Source of the DNA: Epiperipatus broadwayi
Taxonomy: Eukaryota > Onychophora > Udeonychophora > Euonychophora > Peripatidae
DNA: 64,000 nt
Assembly: GCA_028023455.1 (NCBI GenBank)
Contig: JAQFVV010000043.1
Span: 1 to 64,000, forward strand
Direction of reading: 5' to 3'
Below the pieces are notes generated by a model. That model did no database searches. It saw only the letters and a program-made list of their open reading frames with translations, and was not told the DNA's origin. Both the position numbers and the translations under genes were made by a program. Position 1 is the first letter of the stretch; each line of letters begins with the position of its first letter. This document shows positions 22,665 through 34,299 of the stretch, piece by piece.

Positions 22665-22856
22665 CACAGAAGCAAAACTCTCCATACAGTAGCGCCACTC
22701 AGTGCAAGCTGGAGTAAACACTGGATGCAGAAAGGTTTGTGTATAAAATTCCTATCTGGTGCGCTAGGTAGAGAAATTATGCGCAAACGTTTCTGCACCC
22801 ATTGATTACTCTGGCTTGCACTGAGTGGCGCTACTGTGGGGAGTTTTGCCTCTGTG
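22665..22856. repeat. Family R1 short foldback (MITE-like), TA-flanked
   Basis: A 192-bp palindromic element with ends CACAGAAGCAAAACTC and GAGTTTTGCCTCTGTG, bounded on both sides by TA. It has the R1 outer arms (CAGTAGCGCCACTCAGTGCAAG inverted on the right) but lacks the hammerhead region, so it is a deletion derivative. TA duplication is typical of mariner-type elements. Confidence 0.7.
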
Positions 22857-23399
22857 TAAATAGCTTCTGTATATAGGCTTGATAATTACGAAAGCTTTCA
22901 TCAAGCTAGCAGGGAATTTTTTCTAGAGTTTTATAATTATTTAATCATGATTATATGATTCATTTGGAACGTTTTATACTTCAAATCATTATATATATAT
23001 AAATTTTTATATGGCTGTTCTTTTAATTAGCTGGGTAGAAATAAATTGATTTATTAAAGATAGTTGATTATGCTGACTTTACATTGTTACTAACTATAAA
23101 GAGGAAGGATATTATATTTGAATGATTAGTTGGCTTCACTCCAGACAGCTTATGAGAGAGGTCAGTTTTAATATACTGTAATGATTCCAGAACTGTGATT
23201 GGAGATGATACCTGTTGTATTTTGTAAAAATTGAATGCAAGTTTGTGCACTCCAGAAAAACTAGAATTTGTTCGAGTGGTTGTTGTAGATCGCGCGCTGA
23301 TAACGGAGGAAGTTAAATAACGTAATGGCAGACGATAATTCCAAGAGATATTTGCTGATTGCAAATATTTCTGAATAAAAGACGTTACCTGATTGGACA

Positions 23400-23760
23400 A
23401 GGATTAATTGCTACAGTTATCAGCAAGCAATAAAAGATGGTGTAACAACTACACAGGGGAAGGCAGTTATTAGCAGCCATGTTTGGAGTAGACGTCTAGT
23501 AGTATTTGAGTAGAGATATCTCGCGTCAGTGCTTGCGGTAAATGACCATCGCCCAGTGGAAATGTTGTCCACGGGTGTAGCTGGAAGAGCCCACAGAAAT
23601 GGGGAGACCGCAGCAGAATAGAGCATTAGTTGCAGAGCAGAGCATTCGTTGCAGAGTAGAGCATTTGTTGCAGAGCAAGAGCATCCGTTGCCAGAGAATT
23701 ATGGAGATAGAGTGTTGCAAACTATTCGCTATTCAGACTGAGTAAAATATTGTGTATATT
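23400..23760 (+). repeat. GC-richer segment with minisatellite (possible LTR fragment, family L)
   Basis: Composition changes sharply here. Positions 23611-23696 contain four degenerate 19-21-bp units built on GTTGCAGAGCAGAGCATT. A GGTGTAGCTGGAAG block at about 23572 is shared with 27.11 kb. No coding signal. Confidence 0.4.
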
Positions 23761-24449
23761 TATTTGATGACCGCAAAGACATTCTTGCGGATATAACAAT
23801 ACCAATTCAATATTTAACTACATATTCAGATTTTGGTTTATTATACAGTGATTTATAAAATCAAGCTAAAATATAATTATCTATTTAAAAAAAGTTTTAT
23901 AGTTTCTGGATTATAAGCAATCTCCAAAAGTAGCTGATGAAGAACGTTCTTTCCAAAATATGTTATTCTAGAGAGTCATTGATTAATTTTTTACATAGTG
24001 TAGTGCTTGAAGAAGTAATATTTCTAGCACTATGATTATAGCTTCCATCTTATATGTAAGATTCTTCCAGGATTTGATTATACATATACTCCATGAATGG
24101 GATATGGTATTCTATAATCTACAAACTCATTCCTTTTTTTTTTTAATAAATGAAATAAAAATTCACTTCTTAGTGATTTGATGTTCCAAAGTTTTTTTAC
24201 TGCAAAAATGTTTATAGAGTAAATTTCCTTCCTAATGTACAAATATGATGCAAAGTAGCAGCTGTACTCATTAATTCTTTATAATTTCTTTTAATACTTA
24301 TATATGTTTTATATGTGTTTTACTGTGCTGTGATTCTTTCCATTTATTTGCACCTCTTTTCATTGGTTATTTAATTATATATATAGTTTCACCATTTTGA
24401 AATATACTTTTTAATAATTACTTCATTGTTGCAAAATAAACAGGGATAG
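23761..24449 (+). other. Intron, no feature seen
   Basis: AT-rich intron between the minisatellite segment and a foldback element. Confidence 0.4.
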
Positions 24450-24690
24450 AAATTACAATTTATCCACTACTTTGAACACTTTTTAGCAAAAACCTTTTAT
24501 TGACCTATATTCATGCACAATCTTACATTTCGACTGTTCTGCAGTCTTCTTCAGAGCCACTTTTATTTAAATTTTTTTTAGCTCTGAAGAAGACTGCAGG
24601 ACAGTCGAAATGTAAGATTGTGCATGAATATACATCAATAAAAGGTTTTTTTTCTAAAAATTGTTAAAAGTAATGGATAAATTGTATTTA
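24450..24690. repeat. Foldback element, family F1, complete copy
   Basis: Two arms of about 100 bp (ACAATTTATCCACTACTTTG... on the left, inverted on the right) meet at a short T/A-rich centre near 24570. The arms carry CTGAAGA, hairpin GACTG/CAGTC, GAAA. It ends about 130 bp upstream of PPP4R1 exon C. Confidence 0.75.
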
Positions 24691-24822
24691 TATAAGATAT
24701 TACAGCAAAATAAAGGGAATGGTGAATTAGGTAATATTTCTGACGATTAGAAATTAAAATATTTAATATTATTATATATATATATGCACACATCTTGTGT
24801 TCATAGAATTTTTTTTTGATAG

Positions 24823-24927
24823 ATATTACAGCCACCTTTGCGGCAACAGTATTTAGCACGATTTGCGGAGTTTTTGAAAACTGATAATGACAGAAATTGG
24901 AGATTTCGAATGGAATTAGCAGAGCAA
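24823..24927 (+). CDS. PPP4R1: PPP4R1 exon C (35 codons)
   Basis: The exon encodes ILQPPLRQQYLARFAEFL and then LKTDNDRNWRFRMELAEQ, matching the family's TDNxRNWRFRxELAEQ block. The acceptor is T-rich and ends GATAG. The donor after GAG CAA is GTTTAT, a weak but valid GT site. It is preferred because the next exon supplies LIQLCDLY, restoring the expected AEQLI junction, whereas reading through reaches a stop at 24960. It sits just downstream of a foldback element (24450-24690). Confidence 0.88.
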
Positions 24928-25412
24928 GTTTATTTCATTGAATTCTTTAATATAGACTAATAACATATATTATGTTTATAGGAGCTGTAATAAAAACCTA
25001 AGGGATTGTTTTATTATTACTCTACGTTCGTGAGAGTAATTAATCCCCCCCCCCCCCATCATTTATTTGATTCAAATTATATTTTGCATTGATATTAAAT
25101 ATAAAAATATATATACATTTATGTTTATATCAATGGAAAATTGAACTAATAATTTTTTTTTTGTAACGAGCCGTTAAAGCAAATTCATATAGGTTAGAGA
25201 TTAAAGTTTCCAAGTCTCAGTATCTAGTCTTTATTATTTTGAAAACTTAAGATCACATTTCTCTCTTATTATTATTTTTTAATACTCCATCGTCATAAAG
25301 CATGTTGTTTATTTTATAGTTTTGCTACAGCAGTTATTTTAAATGAAAAACTTAAATAGCCAAATAAAAAGAAATGAATAACTAATCTTTCTTATTGCAT
25401 TGCCAAGTGTAT
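24928..25412 (+). other. Intron, no feature seen
   Basis: AT-rich, with a C12 run near 25046. Nothing recognised. Confidence 0.4.
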
Positions 25413-25684
25413 ATAATATAATATTAAATCATTTGTACCCTTTATCACTGTTTCACAATGCGTTAATTACCACCCTTTTTGACAGTTTCCGTTGCCCCAG
25501 AAATCTTCTTCAGAACTTTCATTTATATCTCCAAACCTCAAATTTTAACTTAGCAGTTGAAGTTTGGAGATATAAATGAATGTTCTGAAGAAGATTGCTG
25601 GGGCAATCGAAACTGTCAAAAAAAGGGTGTTAAAGCATTGTGCAACAGTGATAAAGTGTGTAAATGATTTAATATTATATTAAA
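25413..25684. repeat. Foldback element, family F2
   Basis: Arms start ATAATATAATATTAAATCAT and run inward through CACTGTT.CACAATGC and CACCCTTTTTGACAGTTTC to a short centre. The arms include CTGAAGAAGATTGCTGGGGC and then GAAAC on each strand. The closest relative is at 32542-32783. Confidence 0.75.
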
Positions 25685-26739
25685 AGGAAATTATTGGTAG
25701 TAATGTTATTATTTAAATCTATTTATTTATTTAAATAATAATATGAAACTGCAGAAATTTTTAATAGAAATTTGTTTTTATGGCGATAGTAAGAAAATAA
25801 TTTCAAATGTGAAGACACGATGCTGAATGTATCTTCTTTGCATGATATTTATACCATGATCTGCTTTTGGCATTATGGTAGTGGTTTATAGAAAACTAGT
25901 CTAATCATAGTTTTATTGTTGAGATGCATGCAGGAAAAAATATATCAATACAAAAAGCATTAAAAAATGGTACCATATTTTTAAGTCATTTTTTGTGTTT
26001 GAACTTGATCATTTGTGAAATAATATCCATATCTGAAGAATTGCATTATACGAATATTATTTGCATGCATTGATTTTGATTTGTATCTGGACATAATATG
26101 TAACCAGTGTAAGCAATAGTATTCCAAATATGTATTATGTAAAATAAAATAGCCTTGTCATTCTAGGATCTTATGCAAAGAGGTAACACTGTTGATTGTG
26201 CAGTTTCTTGTATATATTTATGCATATCCTTAAGTTATTTCTCTTAAATTTCCCTTCTGATTTTCAATTAATATTGATGTGGCAAATGTCATTTCTAAAT
26301 ATTCCTTAAAATAATTGAATTGATGAAGTTCAATTTAGACAAACAAAATATTATTTGAGTCACCTTTCCCTTTGTCTCTCATTGTCATAATTTATATTTT
26401 AAGTAGTATCTCCTAGATATTTCCTGAAATTATTCATCACATAGATTTTTTTTTATCTTACTCTATATTTTTTTTATTAATTATGCTGTATTCTAGTTTC
26501 AACGAATTATTTGGCTATTTGCAAAGCTTAAAATTAGAATTGTAACTAATGTGACTAATCATTTTTTAAACGAGTTTTTTTTTGTCAGCTTAAAGTCTCA
26601 GTAGAGGTCTTTTTTACATTGCGATCTGCATCTTAGAATATGCATTACCATAATCAATTTGAATAATTGTTATAGTTCTCCTTTCTGTCAGAAGTGGACT
26701 TTTCCAGATTCCTTCCTTATTTGATTAGATTAAGCATTT
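25685..26739 (+). other. Intron, no feature seen
   Basis: AT-rich intron without recognisable features. Confidence 0.4.
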
Positions 26740-27185
26740 TTGGCTGCTGGCCAATAGACTGATGTACAGCTAAACACATAGCCAATGATTAGTACAGGCC
26801 AATAAGCAATGATGATTGCTGAATCCGAATGCTCCAGTGAGGTTAGAGATCTGGCTATAAATAGTCAGCCTTTTGGAGGAGAGGCAGAGAGCATCTGTTT
26901 AATTTACAAAGACGGTACATGTTCTCCAGGAAAAGCCCTGCTAACCTAAACAGCAATAAGCATTTTTACTATAGCAATACGCTATTTGTCCAAGCAGCTA
27001 GGCAAGTCCACTTAAGGACAGGACGCTGCTAAAACTACTGCCGACCCGAGGCAAGCTGTTTAGCATAGCCGGAAGAGTTGTTCTTCCTACCCATGAGGCA
27101 AGCTATCAGGTGTAGCTGGAAGCGGTAGATTGTTAAGACTCTGATCCAAGAATCCACAGTAGAACTATATTATTCTGTATTAGTT
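26740..27185 (+). repeat. LTR-like fragment with TATA-type promoter (family L)
   Basis: A GC-richer block with CTATAAATAGTCAG at 26865-26878 and GGAGGAGAGGCAGAGAGCAT downstream, matching 19.27 kb. Further on is GGTGTAGCTGGAAG, shared with 23.57 kb. It abuts the 3' end of the LINE at 27215. Probably an LTR remnant; ends uncertain. Confidence 0.4.
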
Positions 27186-27228
27186 ATATATGTAAATATA
27201 ATAAATATTATATTAATTATAATCATCA

Positions 27229-29081
27229 TCAACCATTATCAATCCACTGCAGGATGAAGGTCTCTCCAAGTTTAATCCATCTTCTCCGATCTTTAACTTT
27301 TCTTCTCCACATCACCCCTGTACACTTTCTTATTTCATCCATCCATCTCACATGTGGTCTCTTTCTGGGTCTTTTACAATCTCTTGGAATCCAGTTTAAG
27401 ATTTCAATTGTCCATCTATTATCATCTCTTCTAGCAATAAGTCCAGCGCAACTCCACTTCAATCTTTTAATTTTTTCAGTGAGGTCAGTAACACCTGTTT
27501 GTTCTTTTACCCATACATTGCGTTTTCGATCTCTTCTTGTTATTCCCAACATGTATCTCTCCATACTTCTTTGAGTGGTCTGGAATCTCTGTATTGCTCT
27601 TCTATTAAGTGTCCAAGTCTCAGATCCATAAGTAAGAACTGGTAAAACACATTTGTTAAAAACCTTCATTTTCAAACACATAGGCATATTTCCTTTTAGT
27701 ATTAAGTTATTTCTACCAAAAGCACTCCAACCAAGTTTAATTCTATGATTAATTTCATCCATTATGTTTCCATCTGTATTAATAATCTGACCAAGGTATT
27801 TGTAACTGTTAACTTCTTCTAATTCATCATAATCAATCTTTATTTTCATATTTTGACCAAATCGATTAAACATTACTTTCGTCTTTTTAACATTTATCTT
27901 TAGTCCTACTTTCATCTGATAACTCCTGCAACATTTCCTGCAGCTCTGAAGCATTATTTGCAAAAACAACTATATCATCTGCAAAATCTAAATGACTTAA
28001 ATAATATCCATTTACTTTCACTCCTTTAGTTTTTCATTTTAATCCACAAAATACTTCTTGCAACACTGCTATAAAGAGTTTTGGAGATATGGAGTCACCT
28101 TGTCTTACACCCTTCTCTATGTTGACTTTCCCAGTATCATTATGTAATCTAATTGTTGCTGTTGAATTTTTATAAATATTCTTTAAAATATGACAATATC
28201 CTGGATCTATATTTGATGATCCAATGCTTTAATCACTGAAGAAATGTTTATATAATCAAATGCCTTTTCATAATCTGCAAAGAAACATAATGGCAACTCA
28301 TATTCATTTGTCCTTTCTATAACTTCTCTCAATACCTGGATATGATCTACTGTACTAAAACCACTTTTAAATCCAGCTTGTTCCCTTGGTTGGTGGAAAT
28401 CCAATGTTCTTTGTAGACGAGTTGTAATTATCTTGGTAAAATTTTTGTATAAAACTGATAAAAGGCTGATAGGTCTGTAATTTCTAATATCTTCTTTATC
28501 CCCTTTTTTAAATATTAATATTATTACTGCATTCTTCCAATCATCTGGTACATCTTTATCATTTAGACATTTGGTATATAACTTTGCTAAAAAATTTTCA
28601 TTTCTTCACCTGCTTCTTTTAATATATCAATTATAATTCCATTATTACCTGGAGCCTTTCCTTTCTTCATACATTTAATTGCATGTTTCACTTCTTCATT
28701 TAAAATTCTGGGCAATTCAGATATAATAGAAATAGGAGGTACTTGTTCTTTATTACTATATAATTCTTGATAAAAGTCTTCTACCCATTTCATAATGTCA
28801 TCTCTCTTTTTAGTAATAATTCCATCCTTTTTTCTTATTGCAGATATAAATTTCCTACCAATACCAAAATGTTGTTTTACATTCTTGAGGCTTTTATTTT
28901 CTTCTACAACTTTCCTTGCTAGTTCACAGTTATATTTTCTTATATCATTTTCAACTCTTTTCCGTACCATTTTACAATATTCGAGATATTCTATCCTTTT
29001 TAATGCATCATTTTTGTATATCTTCATATTCCTTCTTTTCTTCATAAATTCTCTAGTCTCAGTAGAAATTTTATTGGTCAA
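27229..29081 (-). pseudogene. LINE reverse transcriptase and C-terminal domain
   Basis: Successive frames (29081-28587, 28404-28207, 27969-27229) give the linker KKRRNMKIYKNDALKRIEYL, KGKAPGNNGI (RT block, family KAPGxDGI), FHQPREQAGFKSGFSTVDHI, then FADD at about 27975-27990, YKYLGQIINTDG, VLPVLTYGSETWTLNRR and the basic tail with RKRPHVRWMDEI and a final ILQWID. The order is complete but at least three frame breaks separate the parts. Confidence 0.82.
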
Positions 29082-29130
29082 TTACTGCTTTTTTCTACCA
29101 GCTATCTTTGTTGCAGTTTTTAAAAGTGTA

Positions 29131-29900
29131 TCAGTTATTCTTCTGAAGGTTAGGAATATCAATTGTAAAAATTGTTTTTCTTAATAATTCTAATCGATGA
29201 TCACTTCCTGTGTTAAATTTATTAAGAACATTACAATCTTGAAATATATATTTTCTGTTAGTCAAAATATAATCCAATTCTGCTGTTCCTTCATTGGGAT
29301 GCTTCCATGTCCATTTCCTTTTAACACTTTTCTCAAAAAAAGAATTCATAATATAATTTTTTTCTTTTTCAGCAAAGTCCACTAGTCTATGTCCTCTCTC
29401 ATTTCTATTACTATAACCAAAATTACCTACAGCATTTTCATCTTTCATTTGTTTACCAATTCTAGCATTAAAGTCTCCCATAACCATTTTAAAATGTTGT
29501 TTACTCTGATCAAAAGCCTTTTGTACATCCTTATAAAAATCTTCTACTACTTCATCACTATGAGAATTTGTTGGGATATAAACCTGAATTATCTGCATTT
29601 GGTATCTACTATTAAGTTGTATAATTAATCTTTTCACTCTGTCTGAAACACCATCAATTTCCACAATGTTGTTCTTCCATTTTTTATTTATAATGAATCC
29701 TATTCCACTTGTATTTCCAATATTTGTGCCTTTATAATAGAGTACGTGTCCACTTTTTAAATCAATTGTCTTTTCACCTTTTCTTCTAACTTCACAAAGT
29801 CCATTAATGTCCCATTTAATATAAGACAGTTCTTCTTCTAATTCTTGCAATCTTCCTTCACTTGAAAGTGATCAGCAGTTGTAAGTACCTAAATAAAAAG
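29131..29900 (-). pseudogene. LINE endonuclease domain
   Basis: The frame contains GTYNC then a stop then SL (family GTxNVRSL) near 29880, WDINGLCEVRR, a GIGFIIN block, VMGDFNARIGKQ with the catalytic GDFNARIG, and GSDHRL, the SDHR motif closing the AP-endonuclease fold. The family is often annotated as craniofacial development protein 2-like. One stop near the N-terminus and a frameshift after SDHRL inactivate it. Confidence 0.8.
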
Positions 29901-30240
29901 TCGTCATCAAATGTCAGCCTGGTCCGCAATCAGGGGATTCTTAGCACCCTCCGCCTTCGGCCACTAATCGCTGCATTGGTTGGTGACTTTACAGCCTCCT
30001 GGGAATAAGGGCCATGATTTATTTTTGTCTCTCATAAATTGTATATATCTATTGGGAAAATATCATTTACACAAACATTCATTCTGCCTTATCAGGCCAC
30101 TGAGAAGAAAGACCATGGTGTTTCTTGATCTTAAACTCAGAGGTAAAAAGCCAATAAACTCACCACGCTGGCTAATGCGTGTTGGTGAGCAGCCCATCCA
30201 TGTTCATATACTATATGAATAATCACATTGTAATAACTTT

Positions 30241-32235
30241 AGGAATTTGCCCTGCTCGGTTACTTCAAGGTTTCCAAGAGGAATCAAAGGATCTGTTTTC
30301 AGTTGATAGCAAACTCCTTTCTGCAGCCTTAATTATAATACTGATGCTTATGTTGTTTTCTGTAGGTTGGGTCTGTAATCCAGACCAAACACAGCACTAA
30401 TCCTCCTATTACCATTGCTAATCACCACTAATACTGCAACAAGTAATTATGCTAAAATAGTCTAAGCTGTTATAACTAGGATACACAATTGTAATTCTGC
30501 AACCTAAGGCATATTATTTTACAATAACCAAAACTGCTGAAATGGTTACAAAGATTGCAAGCTATTGCATTTACCATCGAAATGATTACGAATATTGTAA
30601 CTTATTCTGTTTATCAATCGTTAACTTAATTAGATTATTTTCTGATAACCAAACATTGTTAAAACTGAAAACCAAGTCAAACTTTTTGTTATATTTTCAG
30701 CCAAATATTACCTCATACTTAATTTGTAAACTATTATTTGTAATACTTTGATGTGTATTGTAATTATTTTTTTTTAAAACTGTTTTTATTGCTGCTGTAT
30801 TACTCCCAACACAATAAATTATAAATTTATATGTAGTTTTAATGAGAGAAAATGCATATTTTAAACAAAATTAATCGCAATTTTTACAAGTATGACCATA
30901 ATATAATAATAAAAAGAATTCTTTCACTTAACTGAAAGGATATTCAGGTAACTTTTTTTTTAAAGGCCAGACTGTATGCAAAGCATTTTACTACATCTAA
31001 AATATATTTAAATCAAAAACGTCTACATATATCTTTAAACCAATCTTTTCTTCAATTGATAATTTTATGGGGAAAAAATCATAAAGTTTTTTTAAATTTT
31101 TTTAGTATTTTATAATTATTTTGTGTATTTTACAACTCTGACTCTAATATGATTCTGTTGTTTTTAATAAGGATATTGTAGTATATTACTCTAATTATTT
31201 TTTAATTAAATTAGTTATATGTAGTGCGATTATTTTGCCAAATTTATTGTATTAAGCAGACAATTTCCCCCTGAAAAATATTTATTTAAGGATATTCCAC
31301 GATATTCTGAAATAAATCCATTTGGTATGTTTATCTATTTCTGGATGTCATAGTATTGTATTAGTGGTCTAAGAGCAAATTTTTGATGGATGGGATATGA
31401 AAAATGAATGAATAATAATAACCTTCATAAAAACGTACTTTATAATGAAAGTTGAGTGGAATTTTTGTGAATGTGGCAATGCGATTTTATATTATTAAAG
31501 ACAATCTGAAAGGGGAATTTGCTGATGATAATATGTATAAAATTGAGAGCTACAATTAACCATGACATTGAAATTGTAATTCCAAAGAAGTTAAAAAAAA
31601 GCTTGTATGTGATATGTAGGTTTCATTTTTTATTATAATCTTTGTCTTTTTTTTTTTTAAATGAATGAGTGATTACGCGATTAAATAGTCGTAAGTTTAT
31701 ATATATTGAATGTATAGATAATATTCTTAAAAGGACATCCTTGGCAAAATTGTAATTATATATTAATTATTACACTTAAATAAACTTGTGCTCCATTTCT
31801 TCAAGAACTTTTATTCCTTATTTAACTAGCATCACTCTTTATATTATTCTTATAATGAAGACTTATTATTATTAACTTATATGCTTCTTCTATTTTTAAA
31901 AACACACATAAACTTTTTTTTTGTATATAAACGTTATAAAATTTGTAGAGTAACTTATTTTTTATTTTTCATATCCATATTAAATATCTCAAGTTGCTTC
32001 CAATCTTTCTCTTTTTATTTCTTCATAAATCTATTATTTATTGATGGTATTTTTTTGTTGTTGTTATTGTTAAAAATAGCATTTATTACTATTTCAGTTA
32101 TGTTTTTTTTTTTATTATCATAGATGAATTTTATTTTATACTTGCAATTAAAAAAACAATACTGAAGTTTCAATTTTTAATTATTGCTTATGCATAGAGG
32201 TAGTTAATAAAGTTTTTATTTTATTTTGTAGGCAG
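30241..32235 (+). other. Intron, no feature seen
   Basis: AT-rich intron up to exon D. The segment 30241-30420 is less AT-rich and might be LINE 5' sequence. Otherwise nothing recognised. Confidence 0.4.
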
Positions 32236-32352
32236 TTAATTCAACTTTGTGATTTATATTCAACAAATGATATAAGGTTTTATATTGTGCCAATTGCTAA
32301 AACTCTTGCAATGGATAAGGTTTCTGAAGTTCGACATTTAGCGTATAGGGTG
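32236..32352 (+). CDS. PPP4R1: PPP4R1 exon D (39 codons)
   Basis: The exon encodes LIQLCDLYSTNDIRFYIVP, then AKTLAMDKVSEVRHLAYRV. The VSEVRHLA motif is a HEAT helix B. The acceptor is read as TGTAGGCAG with the exon beginning TTA; using the upstream TAG would add four bases and break the frame. The donor is a perfect GTAAGT after GTG, phase 0. The exon lies between the RTE-like LINE at 27.2-30.2 kb and a foldback element at 32.5 kb. Confidence 0.88.
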
Positions 32353-32541
32353 GTAAGTAAAACATTCACGACATTTTAATAAAATAATACAGTTTTGTTT
32401 TCTAATTCTACGATTTTTCCTATAACACTTGTTGTTTCAAATTTATTCCCGTGTGATGGTAGAATATAATAACTGGATGTGTTTTATATATATTGGGTCT
32501 AACTCCTAAAAGTCACCGTGAACATTGTTTATATTTAAATT

Positions 32542-32783
32542 ATCATATAATACTAAATCATCCATGCACTTTACTACTGTTACACAGTGCTTTATTTACC
32601 ACCCTCTTTTACAGTTTACAGTTTCGATTGCCCCAGCAATCTTCTTCAGAACTCTTATATCTCCTAAATATAAGAGTTCTGAAGAAGATCGCTGAGGCAA
32701 TAGAAACTGTAAACTGTAAAAGAGGGTGGTAAATAAAGCATTGTGTAACAGTAGTAAAGAGAATGGATGATTAATATTATATA
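32542..32783. repeat. Foldback element, family F2
   Basis: Arms share ATAATACTAAATCATCCATG, CTGTTACACAGTGC and CCACCCTCTTTTACAGTTTA, with CTGAAGAAGATCGCTGAGGC near the centre. It starts 190 bp downstream of exon D, in the intron. Confidence 0.75.
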
Positions 32784-33909
32784 GTATACATTTGGCAGTG
32801 CAATAAGAAAGACTAATTATTATATTTAAAGTAATTAAACTATTCATTAGTTATTTTTTAAGTATTGTTCTTATTGTAAATTCTAACAAAAAAAAAAAAA
32901 CCTTTTTCAAGAATGTGACATATAAAATGATTTACCTAAGGCAGTTCATTATTCCAAAATATCAAAAAATAGAGATATTGATATCTTTTTTTTTTTTAAG
33001 GAATCCTACAAGTACTCTTTCCTTGTAGGTATTTATGTATAAATGAATAAGTTATTCTAAAATAGTCTTAGGTTGTAAATGACTCAAACACAGTAACATG
33101 TAGTTAAATTGAAAAAAGATTTAGTGCATTATAGAATAATAATAATGTCACTTATTATCTGTCTTACTTTTTACCTTATGGAAAAGATTTTATTGTTATG
33201 TACAATCTAACTGAAATATAAAATCAAGTGATACTACAAAATAATCGTTTACAAATAATTGTTTTCTAACAATGCAGTTAAAGACTAAATATATAAATGA
33301 AAATGTAAGATATAACTTTGCAATTGGACTTTATTTGTGACTCATCATCCTCTGCAGCTCACAGAGTCAAACCAACTACCAGGAAGATGTTTGGTAGATC
33401 TGGCACATTAGTCACACACTCCTGAAGAAATTAAGATAGGTGGAGTTTGAAGAGGTGCATTGCCTATCTCAATTTCTGTTGACAAGCAATAAAGCAGTTT
33501 CTCTGTGCACTTCTGCGATGTGACAAATCGTCATTCCATACCGCCAAAAAAAACTTTCACACCTTTTTTTTTTTTTTTGAGTGTTATAAAACTACTGAGA
33601 GCTCAGATTGAATAACTAGACATTGGACAGTATCAGAAATGTTTTTTTACCTTTGTATAACTTCATATGGCACACTTGTCCAATTACACAGACTCGCCAT
33701 TTGAACTCCTCTTGTTTAGAGTAAGTAACCATACTATTTCATGCTAGTTCAACCAACAAATTTCTTAGTAGCTTCATCCATTATTACTTATACGCATCTG
33801 ATCTGCAGCTCTAAAATTTGCATTGCGATTGTCGTTTTTGTATAATTAGTTTAAAGTATATAAACGTTATTGCAATTATTTTTATTTTTATTATTGGATA
33901 TTTTTTTTC
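32784..33909 (+). other. Intron, no feature seen
   Basis: AT-rich; 33330-33560 is somewhat GC-richer (CTCACAGAGTCAAACC...). No coding signal recognised. Confidence 0.4.
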
Positions 33910-34299
33910 ACCATCATCATTATCAACCATTATCAATCCGCTGCAGGATGAAGGTCTCTCCAAGTTCAATCCAACTTCTCCGATCTTTAGCTTCTCTTCT
34001 CCACATCACCCCTGCACACTTTCTTATTTCATTCATCCATCTCACATGTGGTCTCTTTCTGGGTCTTTTCTTGGAATCCTGTTTAGAATTTCAATTATCC
34101 ATCTATTATCATCTCTTCTAGCAATATGTCCAGCCCAACTCCACTTCAATCTTTTAAAGTTTTTAATGAGGTCAGTAACGCCTGTTTGTTCTCTTACCCA
34201 TATATTGCGTTTTCAATCTCTTCTTGTTACTCCCAACATGCATCTCTCCATACCTCTTTGAGGGGTCTGAAGTCTGTATTGCTCTTCTATTAAATGTAG
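33910..34299 (-). mobile_element. RTE-like LINE, 5'-truncated copy
   Basis: Only the last 390 bp of the LINE are present on the minus strand: the basic C-terminal domain (frames giving RKRPHVRWMNEI-like sequence) and the TGATGATGG 3' end. Similarity to 27215-27600 stops abruptly at about 34299, typical of 5' truncation during target-primed reverse transcription. Confidence 0.8.

Larger units (their letters stand above)
27215..30240 (-). mobile_element. RTE-like LINE, near full length, broken
   Basis: Read on the minus strand this is one non-LTR retrotransposon: an apurinic-type endonuclease (from about 29900 down to 29131), linker, reverse transcriptase (28.6 to 27.6 kb) and C-terminal domain, ending in TTGATAATGGTTGATGATGATTA at 27215. 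A single endonuclease-RT ORF with a TGATG-rich 3' end and no poly-A is typical of the RTE clade. The ORF is interrupted by stops and frameshifts. The 5' boundary is uncertain; a palindrome CTCACCA...TGGTGAG near 30155-30185 may belong to its 5' region. Confidence 0.8.

Noticed and set aside
24543-24620. F1/F2 foldback motif as an active hammerhead ribozyme
   Set aside because: An extra A separates CTGAAGA from the stem, stem I does not pair, and no proper cleavage triplet is positioned. Kept only as a hammerhead-like observation.
27254-27574. Plus-strand ORF of 106 codons over the LINE C-terminal domain
   Set aside because: It is the antisense shadow of the minus-strand LINE ORF. The same shadow recurs at 33818-34261 and 48734-48955.
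28795-29184. Hydrophobic plus-strand ORF of 129 codons
   Set aside because: Antisense shadow of the LINE linker; the equivalent shadow at 41834-42256 confirms this.
32493-32847. Two overlapping ORFs of similar sequence on opposite strands
   Set aside because: They arise from the palindromic foldback element; the two protein sequences are alike only because the arms are inverted copies.
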